Assembly (NCBI GenBank): GCA_905214245.1
Contig: CAJMLO010000008.1
Span: forward strand, 1 to 29,320
Direction: 5' to 3'
Length of the DNA stretch: 29,320 nt
Origin: an uncultured bacterium
GTDB lineage: Bacteria > Bacillota > Clostridia > TANB77 > CAG-508
A program made the position numbers and the translations under genes. Of the stretch, positions 13,107 to 20,711 are shown in pieces. Numbering within the stretch: the first letter of the stretch is position 1; each line of letters starts with the position of its first letter. The notes beneath the pieces are model-generated. The model saw nothing but the letters and a program-made list of their open reading frames with translations. It was not told the origin of the DNA and made no database searches.

Positions 13107-15557
13107 TTATCCAATTTTTATTTCATCATTTTTAACTGTCATTTTTACCTTTTTATTTGGAACAATTTTTCCATCTAATATTGCCTCTGCAATTTTATCC
13201 TCTACACTACTTTGTATTGTTCTTTTTAGTGGTCTAGCACCATAATTTGTATCAATACCTTTCTTAGCAATATATTCTTTTACACTCTCATCAAATTCCA
13301 CATTCATGTTTTGCTCTTTTAAACGTTCTTCTACTTGATTTAACATTATATCAATAATCTTCTTAATATCATCTGCTCCAAGTTTATGAAATACAATAAT
13401 CTCATCAATACGGTTTATAAATTCTGGTCTAAATTGTTTTTTTAGTTCTGCCATAACATCTTTTTTAGTTGACTCATATTCTTTTTGTTCTTCTTTCTCT
13501 TTATCATCACTTACGGTAAATCCTAAAGTAGTTTTATCTGTAATAAGTCTTGCACCAATATTTGATGTCATTATAATAACTGTATTTTTAAAGTTTACTG
13601 TTCTTCCTTGCGCATCTGTAAGTCTACCATCATCAAGAATTTGAAGAAGCATATTCATAACATCTGGATGAGCTTTTTCAATCTCATCAAATAAAATTAC
13701 AGCATATGGTTTTCTTCTTATTTTTTCTGTTAGTTGTCCACCATCATCATAACCTACATATCCTGGAGGCGAACCAATTAATTTTGAAACAGAATGAGGT
13801 TCCATGTATTCAGACATATCAACCCTTATCATTGCATCTTCGTTTCCAAATAGACTTTCAGCCAGTGCCTTTGAAAGTTCTGTTTTACCAACACCTGTTG
13901 GTCCCAAGAATAGGAATGAGCCTATTGGTCTATTAGGATCTTTTAGTCCAACTCTACCTCTACGTATTGCCTTTGCAACAGCAGTTACAGCTTCATCTTG
14001 GCCTATTACTCTTTTATGAAGAGTATTTTCCAAATTTTTCAATTTTTCATTTTCATCTTGAGTTATTTTACTAACTGGTATATTAGTCCAACTACTTATA
14101 ACCTCTGCAATATCTTCCTCTGTTAGGCTCATTACACTTTTTGAATTTTTGTTTTTCCATTTTTCTTTTTCTTTTTCAAATTTTTCTTTTTGTGCTTTTA
14201 CTTCATCTCTAAGTGTAGCAGCTTTTTCAAAGTTTTGAGCTCTAATTGCATCTTCTTTTTCTCTATCCAAGTCTTCTATTTTTTCTTCTATTTTTTTGAT
14301 ATTTTCAGGCATTTTATATGTTTTCATTTTTACACGTGATGCAGCCTCATCAATTAAATCAATTGCTTTATCAGGTAAAAATCTGTCATTAATATATCTT
14401 ATTGATAATTCAACGGCTGCTTTTATTGCCTCTTTTGTAATTTTTACATTATGATGTGCTTCATATTTATCTTGAATACCTTCCAAAATTTTCTCTGTTT
14501 CTTCAGGTGTTGGCTCTCCAACAGTTACAGGGCTAAATCTTCTTTCTAGTGCAGCATCTTTTTCTATATATTTACGATACTCATTTAAAGTTGTAGCACC
14601 AATAACTTGAACTTCGCCTCTTGCAAGAAGTGGTTTTAAAATATTGGCAGCATCAACAGCACCTTCTGCAGAACCTGCACCTACAATTGTATGAATTTCA
14701 TCAATAAATAGGATTACATCTCCTACCTTTTTTACTTCAGCTAGACATTTCTTTATTCTTTCCTCAAAGTCGCCTCTATATTTTGCACCAGCAACCATAC
14801 TAGAAATATCTATACTTACAACTCTTTTATTTTTAAGTGTGTCTGGTACATCTTGTGCAATTATTCTTTCTGCCAATCCTTCTACAACAGCTGTTTTACC
14901 AACACCAGGTTCACCAATTAAACAAGGATTATTTTTTGTTCTTCTTGACAAAATTTGTGTAACTCTTTCAATCTCATTTTTTCTACCAATTACAGGATCA
15001 AGTTTTCCTTCTTTTGCCTGTTTTGTAAGATCTGCTCCAAATTGATTTAAAGTAGGCGTTTGGTTATAGCTTCCATCAGCTTTTGACTCATTTGGTCTAC
15101 CTCCTAAAGTTGCACTTCTATCTTCATTTATTACCTTTACAATTTGGTTATACAATTTTTGAGGACTTACATTTAAATCCATCATAATTCTTACAGCTAC
15201 ACTATCTCCCTCATGCATAATACCAATAAGTAAATGCTCTGTTCCAATATATTCGCTTCCTAATTTTCTTGCTTCAATAAAAGCATTCTCAATTACTCTT
15301 TTACTACGAGGAGTAAGCTCAACACTTTCCCCATCTTCCAAAGGCTCTCCCCTGCCAATAAGAACTTCGATTTCGTCCATTATTTTTTCAGGTGTTACCT
15401 CTTGTGATTGCAAAACCTCGCTTGCAACTCCACTACCTTCTTGAGATAAACCATATAAAATATGTTCTGTACCTATATAATTATGTCCCATTTCGCATGC
15501 AAGTTCATTTGCAATTTGTAATACTTTTTCAGCTTTATTTGTAAATTTATATATCAT
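13107..15557 (-). CDS. clpC: AAA+ unfoldase ClpC (ClpP partner)
   Basis: ClpC unfolds proteins for ClpP, including those marked by McsB arginine phosphorylation. The 816-residue protein has two N-terminal Clp repeats (residues about 1-145, with IGTEHILYGL and IGTEHLLIGIM). It has a first AAA+ domain with Walker A GEPGVGKTA (about 215) and Walker B VILFIDEIHT, and a UVR/M-domain coiled coil at about 420-460 (AQNFEKAATLRDEVKAQKEK). It has a second AAA+ domain with GPTGVGKTELSK (about 550), VILFDEIEKAHPDV, and the C-terminal D2 small domain (GARPLKRTIQ). GGAGGGGAG precedes the ATG. It is the last gene of the ctsR operon and contains no in-frame CGG. Confidence 0.97.
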   Translation of the reverse strand: MIYKFTNKAEKVLQIANELACEMGHNYIGTEHILYGLSQEGSGVASEVLQSQEVTPEKIMDEIEVLIGRGEPLEDGESVELTPRSKRVIENAFIEARKLGSEYIGTEHLLIGIMHEGDSVAVRIMMDLNVSPQKLYNQIVKVINEDRSATLGGRPNESKADGSYNQTPTLNQFGADLTKQAKEGKLDPVIGRKNEIERVTQILSRRTKNNPCLIGEPGVGKTAVVEGLAERIIAQDVPDTLKNKRVVSIDISSMVAGAKYRGDFEERIKKCLAEVKKVGDVILFIDEIHTIVGAGSAEGAVDAANILKPLLARGEVQVIGATTLNEYRKYIEKDAALERRFSPVTVGEPTPEETEKILEGIQDKYEAHHNVKITKEAIKAAVELSIRYINDRFLPDKAIDLIDEAASRVKMKTYKMPENIKKIEEKIEDLDREKEDAIRAQNFEKAATLRDEVKAQKEKFEKEKEKWKNKNSKSVMSLTEEDIAEVISSWTNIPVSKITQDENEKLKNLENTLHKRVIGQDEAVTAVAKAIRRGRVGLKDPNRPIGSFLFLGPTGVGKTELSKALAESLFGNEDAMIRVDMSEYMEPHSVSKLIGSPPGYVGYDDGGQLTEKIRRKPYAVILFDEIEKAHPDVMNMLLQILDDGRLTDAQGRTVNFKNTVIIMTSNIGARLITDKTTLGFTVSDDKEKEEQKEYESTKKDVMAELKKQFRPEFINRIDEIIVFHKLGADDIKKIIDIMLNQVEERLKEQNMNVEFDESVKEYIAKKGIDTNYGARPLKRTIQSSVEDKIAEAILDGKIVPNKKVKMTVKNDEIKIG

Positions 15558-15592
15558 ATTCTCCCCTCCTAACTTAAGGATTTTGTTTTAAA

Positions 15593-16609
15593 TTAACTAT
15601 TTAAAATTTGCTTTACAACTTCTGCTCTTTTTATATCTCTATCATAGCCATTTTCAAGCTTTTTACCTACATATTTTTGCAAATTTCCAGCTTTAGTGTA
15701 TAGACTTAATTTCTTAACTTTTGAATCATCAAGTTCTGTAATAATTCCTAAATCTGTACCAAGTTTTACATCTGAAAGAAGTCTTTTACATTCATCTGCT
15801 GTAAGCCTTTTAGCATTTGATAAAATACCAAAAGAACGATAAACTTTATCTTCTAACTCAAGTGCATTTTTCGTTAAATATTTTCTTGCAAGTCTTTCTT
15901 GCTCGATTACTTTATCAACAATCGTTGTAATATTTTTTATAATCTCATCTTCTGTAAGTCCAAGTGTTTGATTATTAGAAATTTGATAAATATCTCCCTG
16001 TGATTGTACTGCATCTCCATATATTCCTCTTACATTCATTCCAAAGTTATTTACAATATGCAAAACTTTAGAAATATTACCTGTATATGTTAATGCAGGA
16101 AGATGAACCATTACAGATGCTTTCATACCTGTACCAACATTTGTAGGAGAAACTGTTAAAAAACCAAATTGCTTGCTATATGAATATGTAACAAGCTCAC
16201 CAAGTTTTTCATCAATCTCTACAATTAAGTTTTTCAAATTCTCCAAATCTAAACCTGAACAAAATACTTGTAATTTAATATGATCTTCATCATTTATCAT
16301 AATGCAAATATTTTCTTCATCATTTATGAGTATTGCCCCATGAGATTTATTATTTGTAATAAAATCTGGACTTACAATATTCTTTTCAACAAGACTTAAT
16401 TTTGTAACATTATCTAAATCCTTTAAATCTATAAATTTAAGTCCATATCCAAGACTTGGTGTTATTTCTTTAATATCATTAACTATTTTTTCAAAATCAG
16501 CTCCTGTACATTTTGGCTCAAATGGATATTTTTGAATATTTCTTGCAAGCCTTACACGTGAGCTAATTACTACATCAGAATCTTTACCATTTTGTAAATA
16601 CCAATTCAT
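15593..16609 (-). CDS. mcsB: Protein-arginine kinase McsB
   Basis: McsB phosphorylates arginines on CtsR and damaged proteins, marking them for ClpC-ClpP. The phosphagen-kinase fold is evident: SSRVRLARNIQKYPF near the N-terminus (nucleotide-binding Ser-x-Arg-x-Arg), the catalytic-loop motif INDEDHIKLQVFCSG (NEEDH in the family; the first Glu is Asp here, the second kept), FGFLTVSPTNVGTGMKASVMVHLP, and RGIYGDAVQSQGDIYQISNN. Three ATGs are close together; ATG at 16609 (MNWYLQNG) has the correct distance from AGAGG, giving 338 residues. It follows mcsA by 32 bases. Confidence 0.95.
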   Translation of the reverse strand: MNWYLQNGKDSDVVISSRVRLARNIQKYPFEPKCTGADFEKIVNDIKEITPSLGYGLKFIDLKDLDNVTKLSLVEKNIVSPDFITNNKSHGAILINDEENICIMINDEDHIKLQVFCSGLDLENLKNLIVEIDEKLGELVTYSYSKQFGFLTVSPTNVGTGMKASVMVHLPALTYTGNISKVLHIVNNFGMNVRGIYGDAVQSQGDIYQISNNQTLGLTEDEIIKNITTIVDKVIEQERLARKYLTKNALELEDKVYRSFGILSNAKRLTADECKRLLSDVKLGTDLGIITELDDSKVKKLSLYTKAGNLQKYVGKKLENGYDRDIKRAEVVKQILNS

Positions 16610-16641
16610 TTTCATCATCCTCTCAAAAATATTAGAATAAT

Positions 16642-17229
16642 TTATTTATCTAATTTTTTTATTTCATCTCTTAGTTTTGCAGCATCTTCGTATCTTTCTT
16701 CTTTAATAGCTTTTTGCAAATCCTTTTTTAATTTAACAATTTTATTTTCTGCTTCAATTTTTTCTTTTTCTTCTTTACTTAATTTGCTTTCTGTCTTTTC
16801 TTTTTGTTTTTTGCTTGCTTCAAATCTACTCTTATTATCTTCTAACTCGTCAATTGCTTGTCTGTACTGCCTTCCAATGTGTTTATTTGCTCCATGTAAT
16901 TTTTTTAGAACTGGTGAAATTCTATCTGCAAAATTAATATAGCAATCACCACAACCAAATTCGCCACTGTCTACAAAATCATCAAATGACATTTTGCAAT
17001 TGTCACATTCAAGTAAATTTGATTTTGCAAAGCTTGGAAGTAAGCTTGCAGCATCATTAAAGAAATCACTAAAAAAGCTTGAAAAATTAATTGGCATACT
17101 AAAATCTACACCTTCAAGCCCAAGTTCTCTTGCACATTTATCACAAAGTGCCATCTCTTTTTTCACACCATTTACAATTTGAGTATATCTAAAATTAACC
17201 TCATTTTTACCACAATTTTGACATAACAT
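16642..17229 (-). CDS. mcsA: McsA, zinc-binding activator of McsB
   Basis: The 195-residue protein carries the four CxxC-type pairs of McsA: CQNCGKNEVNF, CDKCA, CDNCKMSF and CGDCY. They bind zinc or heavy metals. A charged helical region follows, with a C-terminal UVR motif (LQKAIKEERYEDAAKLRDEI) that mediates contact with partners such as ClpC and McsB. It regulates McsB kinase activity. ATG at 17229 has AAAGGAG nine bases upstream; an in-frame TTG at 17238 overlaps that SD and is unlikely. Confidence 0.95.
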   Translation of the reverse strand: MLCQNCGKNEVNFRYTQIVNGVKKEMALCDKCARELGLEGVDFSMPINFSSFFSDFFNDAASLLPSFAKSNLLECDNCKMSFDDFVDSGEFGCGDCYINFADRISPVLKKLHGANKHIGRQYRQAIDELEDNKSRFEASKKQKEKTESKLSKEEKEKIEAENKIVKLKKDLQKAIKEERYEDAAKLRDEIKKLDK

Positions 17230-17287
17230 AAAAATCAACTCCTTTTAATAATTATTGCCAAAGATTTAATATTAATTGCTAATTTTA

Positions 17288-17737
17288 TTAATCATCTACT
17301 AAATTAAGAAGCATATTCTTAAAAATATTTGCCCTAAGTTTATCTCTATTTTCACTAACTTGTGAAAGCACATTATCACTTGTTGCAACTTTTAAAAGTC
17401 TAGCTTCTTTTTTGCTTATAATGTCATAAGAAAGAAAATTACTAATAAAAATATCAACTTCCTGTGCTGTGATTTTATCTCCAATACTAGAAATAATATG
17501 CATTAGATAATTACTTTTTGTAACATTTATTTTCCTTATACTTATGTGGCCACCACCACCGCGTTTACTCTCAACATAATAACCTTGGTCAGGTTTAAAT
17601 CTTGTTGAAATAACATAGTTTATTTGCGATGGAACACATTTAAAATGCTCTGCTAAATCATTTCTTTGTATTTCAATATAATCATCATCATCAAATAATT
17701 CCTTTATAAAATTTTCTATCATATCTGACATTCTCAT
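17288..17737 (-). CDS. ctsR: CtsR, repressor of class III heat-shock genes
   Basis: CtsR is a winged-helix repressor of clp genes. The 149 residues show MIENFIKELFDDDDYIEIQR, the DNA-reading helix (LAEHFKCVPSQINYVISTRF) and the conserved glycine-rich wing ESKRGGGGHISIRKI that senses heat. The C-terminal dimer/McsB-target domain includes ISKKEARLLK. AGAGGTGA lies seven bases before the ATG. It is first in the ctsR-mcsA-mcsB-clpC operon and is presumably autoregulated via the operator at 17772-17794. Confidence 0.97.
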   Translation of the reverse strand: MRMSDMIENFIKELFDDDDYIEIQRNDLAEHFKCVPSQINYVISTRFKPDQGYYVESKRGGGGHISIRKINVTKSNYLMHIISSIGDKITAQEVDIFISNFLSYDIISKKEARLLKVATSDNVLSQVSENRDKLRANIFKNMLLNLVDD

Positions 17738-17771
17738 CTTAAAGTCACCTCTTTTTATTTTTTGTTTGTTT

Positions 17772-17794
17772 TTTGACTTTGACTTTCTTTGACC
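17772..17794 (-). promoter_or_regulatory. CtsR operator with three heptads
   Basis: Minus strand: GGTCAAA-GAA-AGTCAAA, an exact match to the known CtsR box (R-GTCAAA-NAN-RGTCAAA). A third AGTCAAA overlaps the second by one base. It lies just downstream of the -10, where bound CtsR would block elongation or open complex formation. Confidence 0.92.
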
Positions 17795-17803
17795 TATGTT
17801 TAT

Positions 17804-17831
17804 ATTATAGCACCAATTTTTTTCTTGTCAA
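17804..17831 (-). promoter_or_regulatory. Promoter of the ctsR-mcsA-mcsB-clpC operon
   Basis: TTGACA (17831-17826), a 16-base spacer and TATAAT (17809-17804) with an extended -10 TGC. Both hexamers match consensus. Confidence 0.85.
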
Positions 17832-17886
17832 TACTTTTTTTTAAAAAATTTATTAAAAGTGCGTTACTGGATAATGTTTTTTGTAA

Positions 17887-18026
17887 GCGCATAGCGATAT
17901 AAAATTTCAAAGAAACGCTTGAGCGACCAAACGAAGCCGAAGGCTGAGTGCGATTCGAGCAGCCTTCAATCTTTTGGATTGGCTGCGAATGACAAGTTTC
18001 TAAGAAATATTATATCGCTATGCGTC
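17887..18026. repeat. GC-richer inverted-repeat element, cloverleaf-like
   Basis: About 140 bp stand out from the AT-rich surroundings. The outer arms (17887-17921 and 17993-18026) share GCATAGCGATATAA, ATTTC and AGAAAC in inverted order. Inside are two more hairpins: AGCC-GAA-GGCT (17935-17945), and a stem of ATTCG/CAGCC against GGCTGCGAAT (17953-17990). There is no reading frame. It could be a MITE-like mobile palindrome or a structured RNA. The TGTCATTCGCAG...CAATCC wording resembles intergenic palindromic repeats seen in other genomes, by impression only. It occupies most of the gap between ctsR and the 43-aa gene. Confidence 0.65.
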
Positions 18027-18057
18027 AATATAAATCTTAAAACTATTAAATAGTAAC

Positions 18058-18075
18058 AAAAGTGGTACCACTTTT
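18058..18075. repeat. Short palindrome AAAAGTGGTACCACTTTT
   Basis: An 18-bp perfect palindrome overlaps the stop of the 43-aa gene. A close relative (AGTGGAACCACTTTTAT, from 19676) lies at the end of the coiled-coil gene. Each sits at the 3' end of a minus-strand gene and may serve as a weak terminator. Confidence 0.45.
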
Positions 18076-18205
18076 ATTTTTTCTTTTTGTTTCCTGCACC
18101 TTCTAAGTCCTCTGCCCTTTTCTTTTGCCTTTCTGGTGTAAGCCATGCAAAATATGATGAAACAAATTCTCCATATTTTGTAACATTTTCTTTATCATCA
18201 TCCAT
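18074..18205 (-). CDS. Unknown 43-residue protein
   Basis: The gene encodes MDDDKENVTKYGEFVSSYFA followed by WLTPERQKKRAEDLEGAGNK and three lysines. It has an acidic start, an aromatic central helix and a basic tail. GGGAGAGG precedes the ATG at good spacing, which supports translation. There is no hydrophobic span and no family is recognised. It stands alone between the inverted-repeat element and the HAD gene, both neighbours separated by hairpins. Confidence 0.6.
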   Translation of the reverse strand: MDDDKENVTKYGEFVSSYFAWLTPERQKKRAEDLEGAGNKKKK

Positions 18206-18240
18206 AATTAAACCTCTCCCTTCCTTTCGCTAGCAATAGC

Positions 18241-18284
18241 AAAACACACATAATCATTTATCAAAAATAATTATGTGTGTTTTT
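18241..18284. terminator. Intrinsic terminator downstream of the HAD gene
   Basis: A 14-bp stem AAAACACACATAAT / ATTATGTGTGTTTT with a 15-base loop lies 18 bases past the HAD stop, with T runs on both strands. Confidence 0.75.
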
Positions 18285-18301
18285 TAATATTTTATTCAAT
18301 T

Positions 18302-19171
18302 TTAAAATTTATTTTCTACAGCTTCTGCTACTCCATCTTTATTATTATCTGCCACAACCATATCTGCAATTTCTTTTATATATGGAGCACTATTTCCCAT
18401 TACAACTCCACATCCAGCATTTTCAATCATCAATTTATCATTTACATTATCGCCTATTGTCATAATATCTTCCTTATTTATATTTAACTTGTCTATCAAA
18501 TATTCTATTGCATACCATTTGTCTACATTTTTACTTGTAATTTCTGTGTAGTAATATTCTAAAGATACTTCTTCGGTTCCTGATTTTATCATTTTTCTTG
18601 ACATATGTGCCACATCTAAAACATCTATATCCCTTATCTCTCTTAATTTTCTAATTATTCCATTAAAAATTATATTGTCATTATCACTTATTGTAATTTT
18701 TAAAATATTTTGATTTTGTAGTTTATCTACATAATCATATATATTTTGAACGAGATTTATTTTTGTTTTTTTACTATCAGGTTTATTTGCATTTTCTTGA
18801 TGATAGAAAAGTACATTGTTATTTAATGATTTTGCAATTACCATATTTTCTGTATAAATGTTATAATATATGCTGTTTTGTTCACATATTTCAATAATTT
18901 GAAGTGCTTTTTTCTTATCTATAAATTTATCGTATATTATTTCTTCATGTTGCAAATCATATATTAAAGATCCATTGCCACAAATAATATAGTTACATAT
19001 TCCTAAATCATTTGCAATATTTTTTACTGAATTGGTCGATCTTCCTGATGCAATTACTATTTCAGCCCCTTTTTTATTTGCCTCTATCAATGCTTGTTTA
19101 TTTTTTTCTGAAACCATTCCATATGAATTTAGTAATGTTCCATCTAAATCTATTGCAATTAATTTATACAT
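18302..19171 (-). CDS. Cof-type HAD-IIB hydrolase
   Basis: A sugar-phosphate or nucleotide phosphatase of the haloacid dehalogenase superfamily. Motif I LIAIDLDGTLLNS holds the nucleophile and acid Asps, motif II is IVIASGRST, a Lys-containing motif III lies near SKNVDKWYAIEYLID, and motif IV is IMTIGDNVNDKLMIENAG. The type IIB cap lies between residues about 85 and 190. The 289-residue length is a little longer than typical (about 270). AAAGGAG precedes the ATG. Substrate cannot be set from sequence, as the family is promiscuous. Confidence 0.9.
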   Translation of the reverse strand: MYKLIAIDLDGTLLNSYGMVSEKNKQALIEANKKGAEIVIASGRSTNSVKNIANDLGICNYIICGNGSLIYDLQHEEIIYDKFIDKKKALQIIEICEQNSIYYNIYTENMVIAKSLNNNVLFYHQENANKPDSKKTKINLVQNIYDYVDKLQNQNILKITISDNDNIIFNGIIRKLREIRDIDVLDVAHMSRKMIKSGTEEVSLEYYYTEITSKNVDKWYAIEYLIDKLNINKEDIMTIGDNVNDKLMIENAGCGVVMGNSAPYIKEIADMVVADNNKDGVAEAVENKF

Positions 19172-19345
19172 TTTTAAAATCTCCTTTGTTTTTTGTTTTA
19201 TTATATCATTTCCTGTTTTTTTTACAATATTTTATCAAAAATTTCCAGTTTAAAAAATTTAATAATGAGCAATATATATATTGAAAAAGCAAAACTGTTT
19301 TTTCAAATCACAAATAAAATTATCACATTCTAGGAGGTGAAAATT

Positions 19346-19540
19346 ATGACAAATAGCAAGAACAAAGTTGTTCCAGAAGCAAGAGAAGCTTTAGACAAAT
19401 TCAAATACGAAGTAGCCAGTGAAGTTGGTGTTAACCTAAAACAAGGTTATAACGGAGATATATCAGCTAAAGATGCTGGTAAAATTGGTGGACAAATGGT
19501 TAGAAAATTAATCCAACAAGCTGAAAACAATATGAAATAG
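19346..19540 (+). CDS. Alpha/beta-type small acid-soluble spore protein
   Basis: SASPs coat and protect DNA in dormant spores and are degraded by the GPR protease at germination. The 64-residue product has the family's two conserved blocks: a GPR cleavage-type motif in KFKYEVASEVGVNLKQGYNGD, and SAKDAGKIGGQMVRKLI near the C-terminus. The ATG at 19346 has AGGAGGTG eight bases upstream; an ATG nine bases earlier would precede that SD incorrectly. Expression would normally be forespore-specific (sigma-G), but I cannot see a convincing sigma-G promoter. A terminator follows at 19608. Confidence 0.95.
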   Translation: MTNSKNKVVPEAREALDKFKYEVASEVGVNLKQGYNGDISAKDAGKIGGQMVRKLIQQAENNMK

Positions 19541-19607
19541 TTTTTGCGATTATTTCTTTGTAGTAGTACTTATTTTTAATAGGCATTATTACTAAAAAAC
19601 GCAAAGA

Positions 19608-19649
19608 AGAAATCTACTTAGGTATACATATTTAAGTAGATTTCTTTTT
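19608..19649. terminator. Intrinsic terminator after the SASP gene
   Basis: AGAAATCTACTTA pairs perfectly over 13 bp with TAAGTAGATTTCT, followed by TTTT. It separates the plus-strand SASP gene from the convergent coiled-coil gene. Confidence 0.8.
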
Positions 19650-19691
19650 ACATATTTACATTTATCTGCACATATAGTGGAACCACTTTTA

Positions 19692-20696
19692 TCATATATT
19701 CATTGGTGCAATTTCATATTTTACATCAAAAATAGTAAATTTATTTAATTCATTCGTTGATAAATAATCTAAATAAATATCAAGTTCGTCCAGATTTTTG
19801 CAAGCTGTTATAACCGCTGGGTTTAATAATCTATTAAACATAAGCTCCAAAGCTAAATCCAAACATCTAGAAAGAGATTCTTTTTCTTTATGTTTCATAA
19901 GGCTAAATGCTTCTCTAAATCTTGCAAGCGCTGGATTCTTATATTTTGAAAGTGGTATAGTAAATTTATCATCTATTATTTCTTGAAATGATTGATATTT
20001 ATTTTTTTCCTTTTCATAAATCTGTTTTACCTCATCTATTGTATATGGCAAAAAAACTTTATCTTTCATTTCAGAAATTATCAAACATCTGTTATCTGTT
20101 ATATCATCTTTTTTTACTTCATTCGTTATTGTTTCTGTACTACTATTTTGTTCTTTTTCAAAGACATTTTCCGTGCTTTCTGTACTTTCACTACTTTTCT
20201 CATCTAAATTAGATATATTTTCACTATCACATTCAACTTTTGCTAACTCTTTTTCTATATTATTCAATTTATCATTTTTTTGTATATCAAAAGAGCAATA
20301 TTGTATATACTCTCTAAAGAATTTTTCAATTATTAAATTGTTTTCTTTAATCTTTTTATTAATTGATTCTCTTTCAATATTGAATTCTTCAATATTTACT
20401 TCCTTTTCTTTTTTTAACTCTTCATATATCTTATTATTTTTTTCTTCGAATTTTTTTAGTAAATTTATATTTTCGCTTTCATAGTCAAGAGCTTTTTTTA
20501 AATTTTCAAATATTAAAAATAAGTCTTGTAAATTAGGAACATCTTTCAAGTTATCCGTATATTCGGATACCTTCTTTAAACATTCATGTAAAGTTTCTCT
20601 TTTTTGTTTTTGTAATTTAATATCATCTTTAATCTCATCTGCTATTTTATTATATTTCAAACTTAAATTTTCTTTATCAGTAGTTTCGTATAACAT
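19692..20696 (-). CDS. Coiled-coil protein, distal gene of the fibre operon
   Basis: 334 residues in three parts. Residues 1-140 are a heptad-rich coiled coil (KKVSEYTDNLKDVPNLQDLF, KKFEEKNNKIYEELKKEKEV). Residues about 155-200 are a low-complexity Ser/Thr/Glu linker. The C-terminal 130 residues are a probable folded domain with VFLPYTIDEVKQIYEKEK, YKNPALARFREAFSLMKHKE and LDLALELMFNRLLNPAVI. No signal peptide or membrane span, so it is probably cytoplasmic. GAGAGG before the ATG and a 15-base gap after the preceding gene argue for operon membership. Function is unknown; a cytoplasmic assembly or regulatory factor for the fibre genes is a guess. Confidence 0.75.
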   Translation of the reverse strand: MLYETTDKENLSLKYNKIADEIKDDIKLQKQKRETLHECLKKVSEYTDNLKDVPNLQDLFLIFENLKKALDYESENINLLKKFEEKNNKIYEELKKEKEVNIEEFNIERESINKKIKENNLIIEKFFREYIQYCSFDIQKNDKLNNIEKELAKVECDSENISNLDEKSSESTESTENVFEKEQNSSTETITNEVKKDDITDNRCLIISEMKDKVFLPYTIDEVKQIYEKEKNKYQSFQEIIDDKFTIPLSKYKNPALARFREAFSLMKHKEKESLSRCLDLALELMFNRLLNPAVITACKNLDELDIYLDYLSTNELNKFTIFDVKYEIAPMNI

Positions 20697-20711
20697 AGTA
20701 TTTTTCCTCTC

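Noticed and set aside
18058..18075. GTGGTACC-containing palindrome as a T-box antiterminator element
   Set aside because: No upstream specifier stem or leader and it lies at the 3' end of a gene, so the resemblance is accidental.
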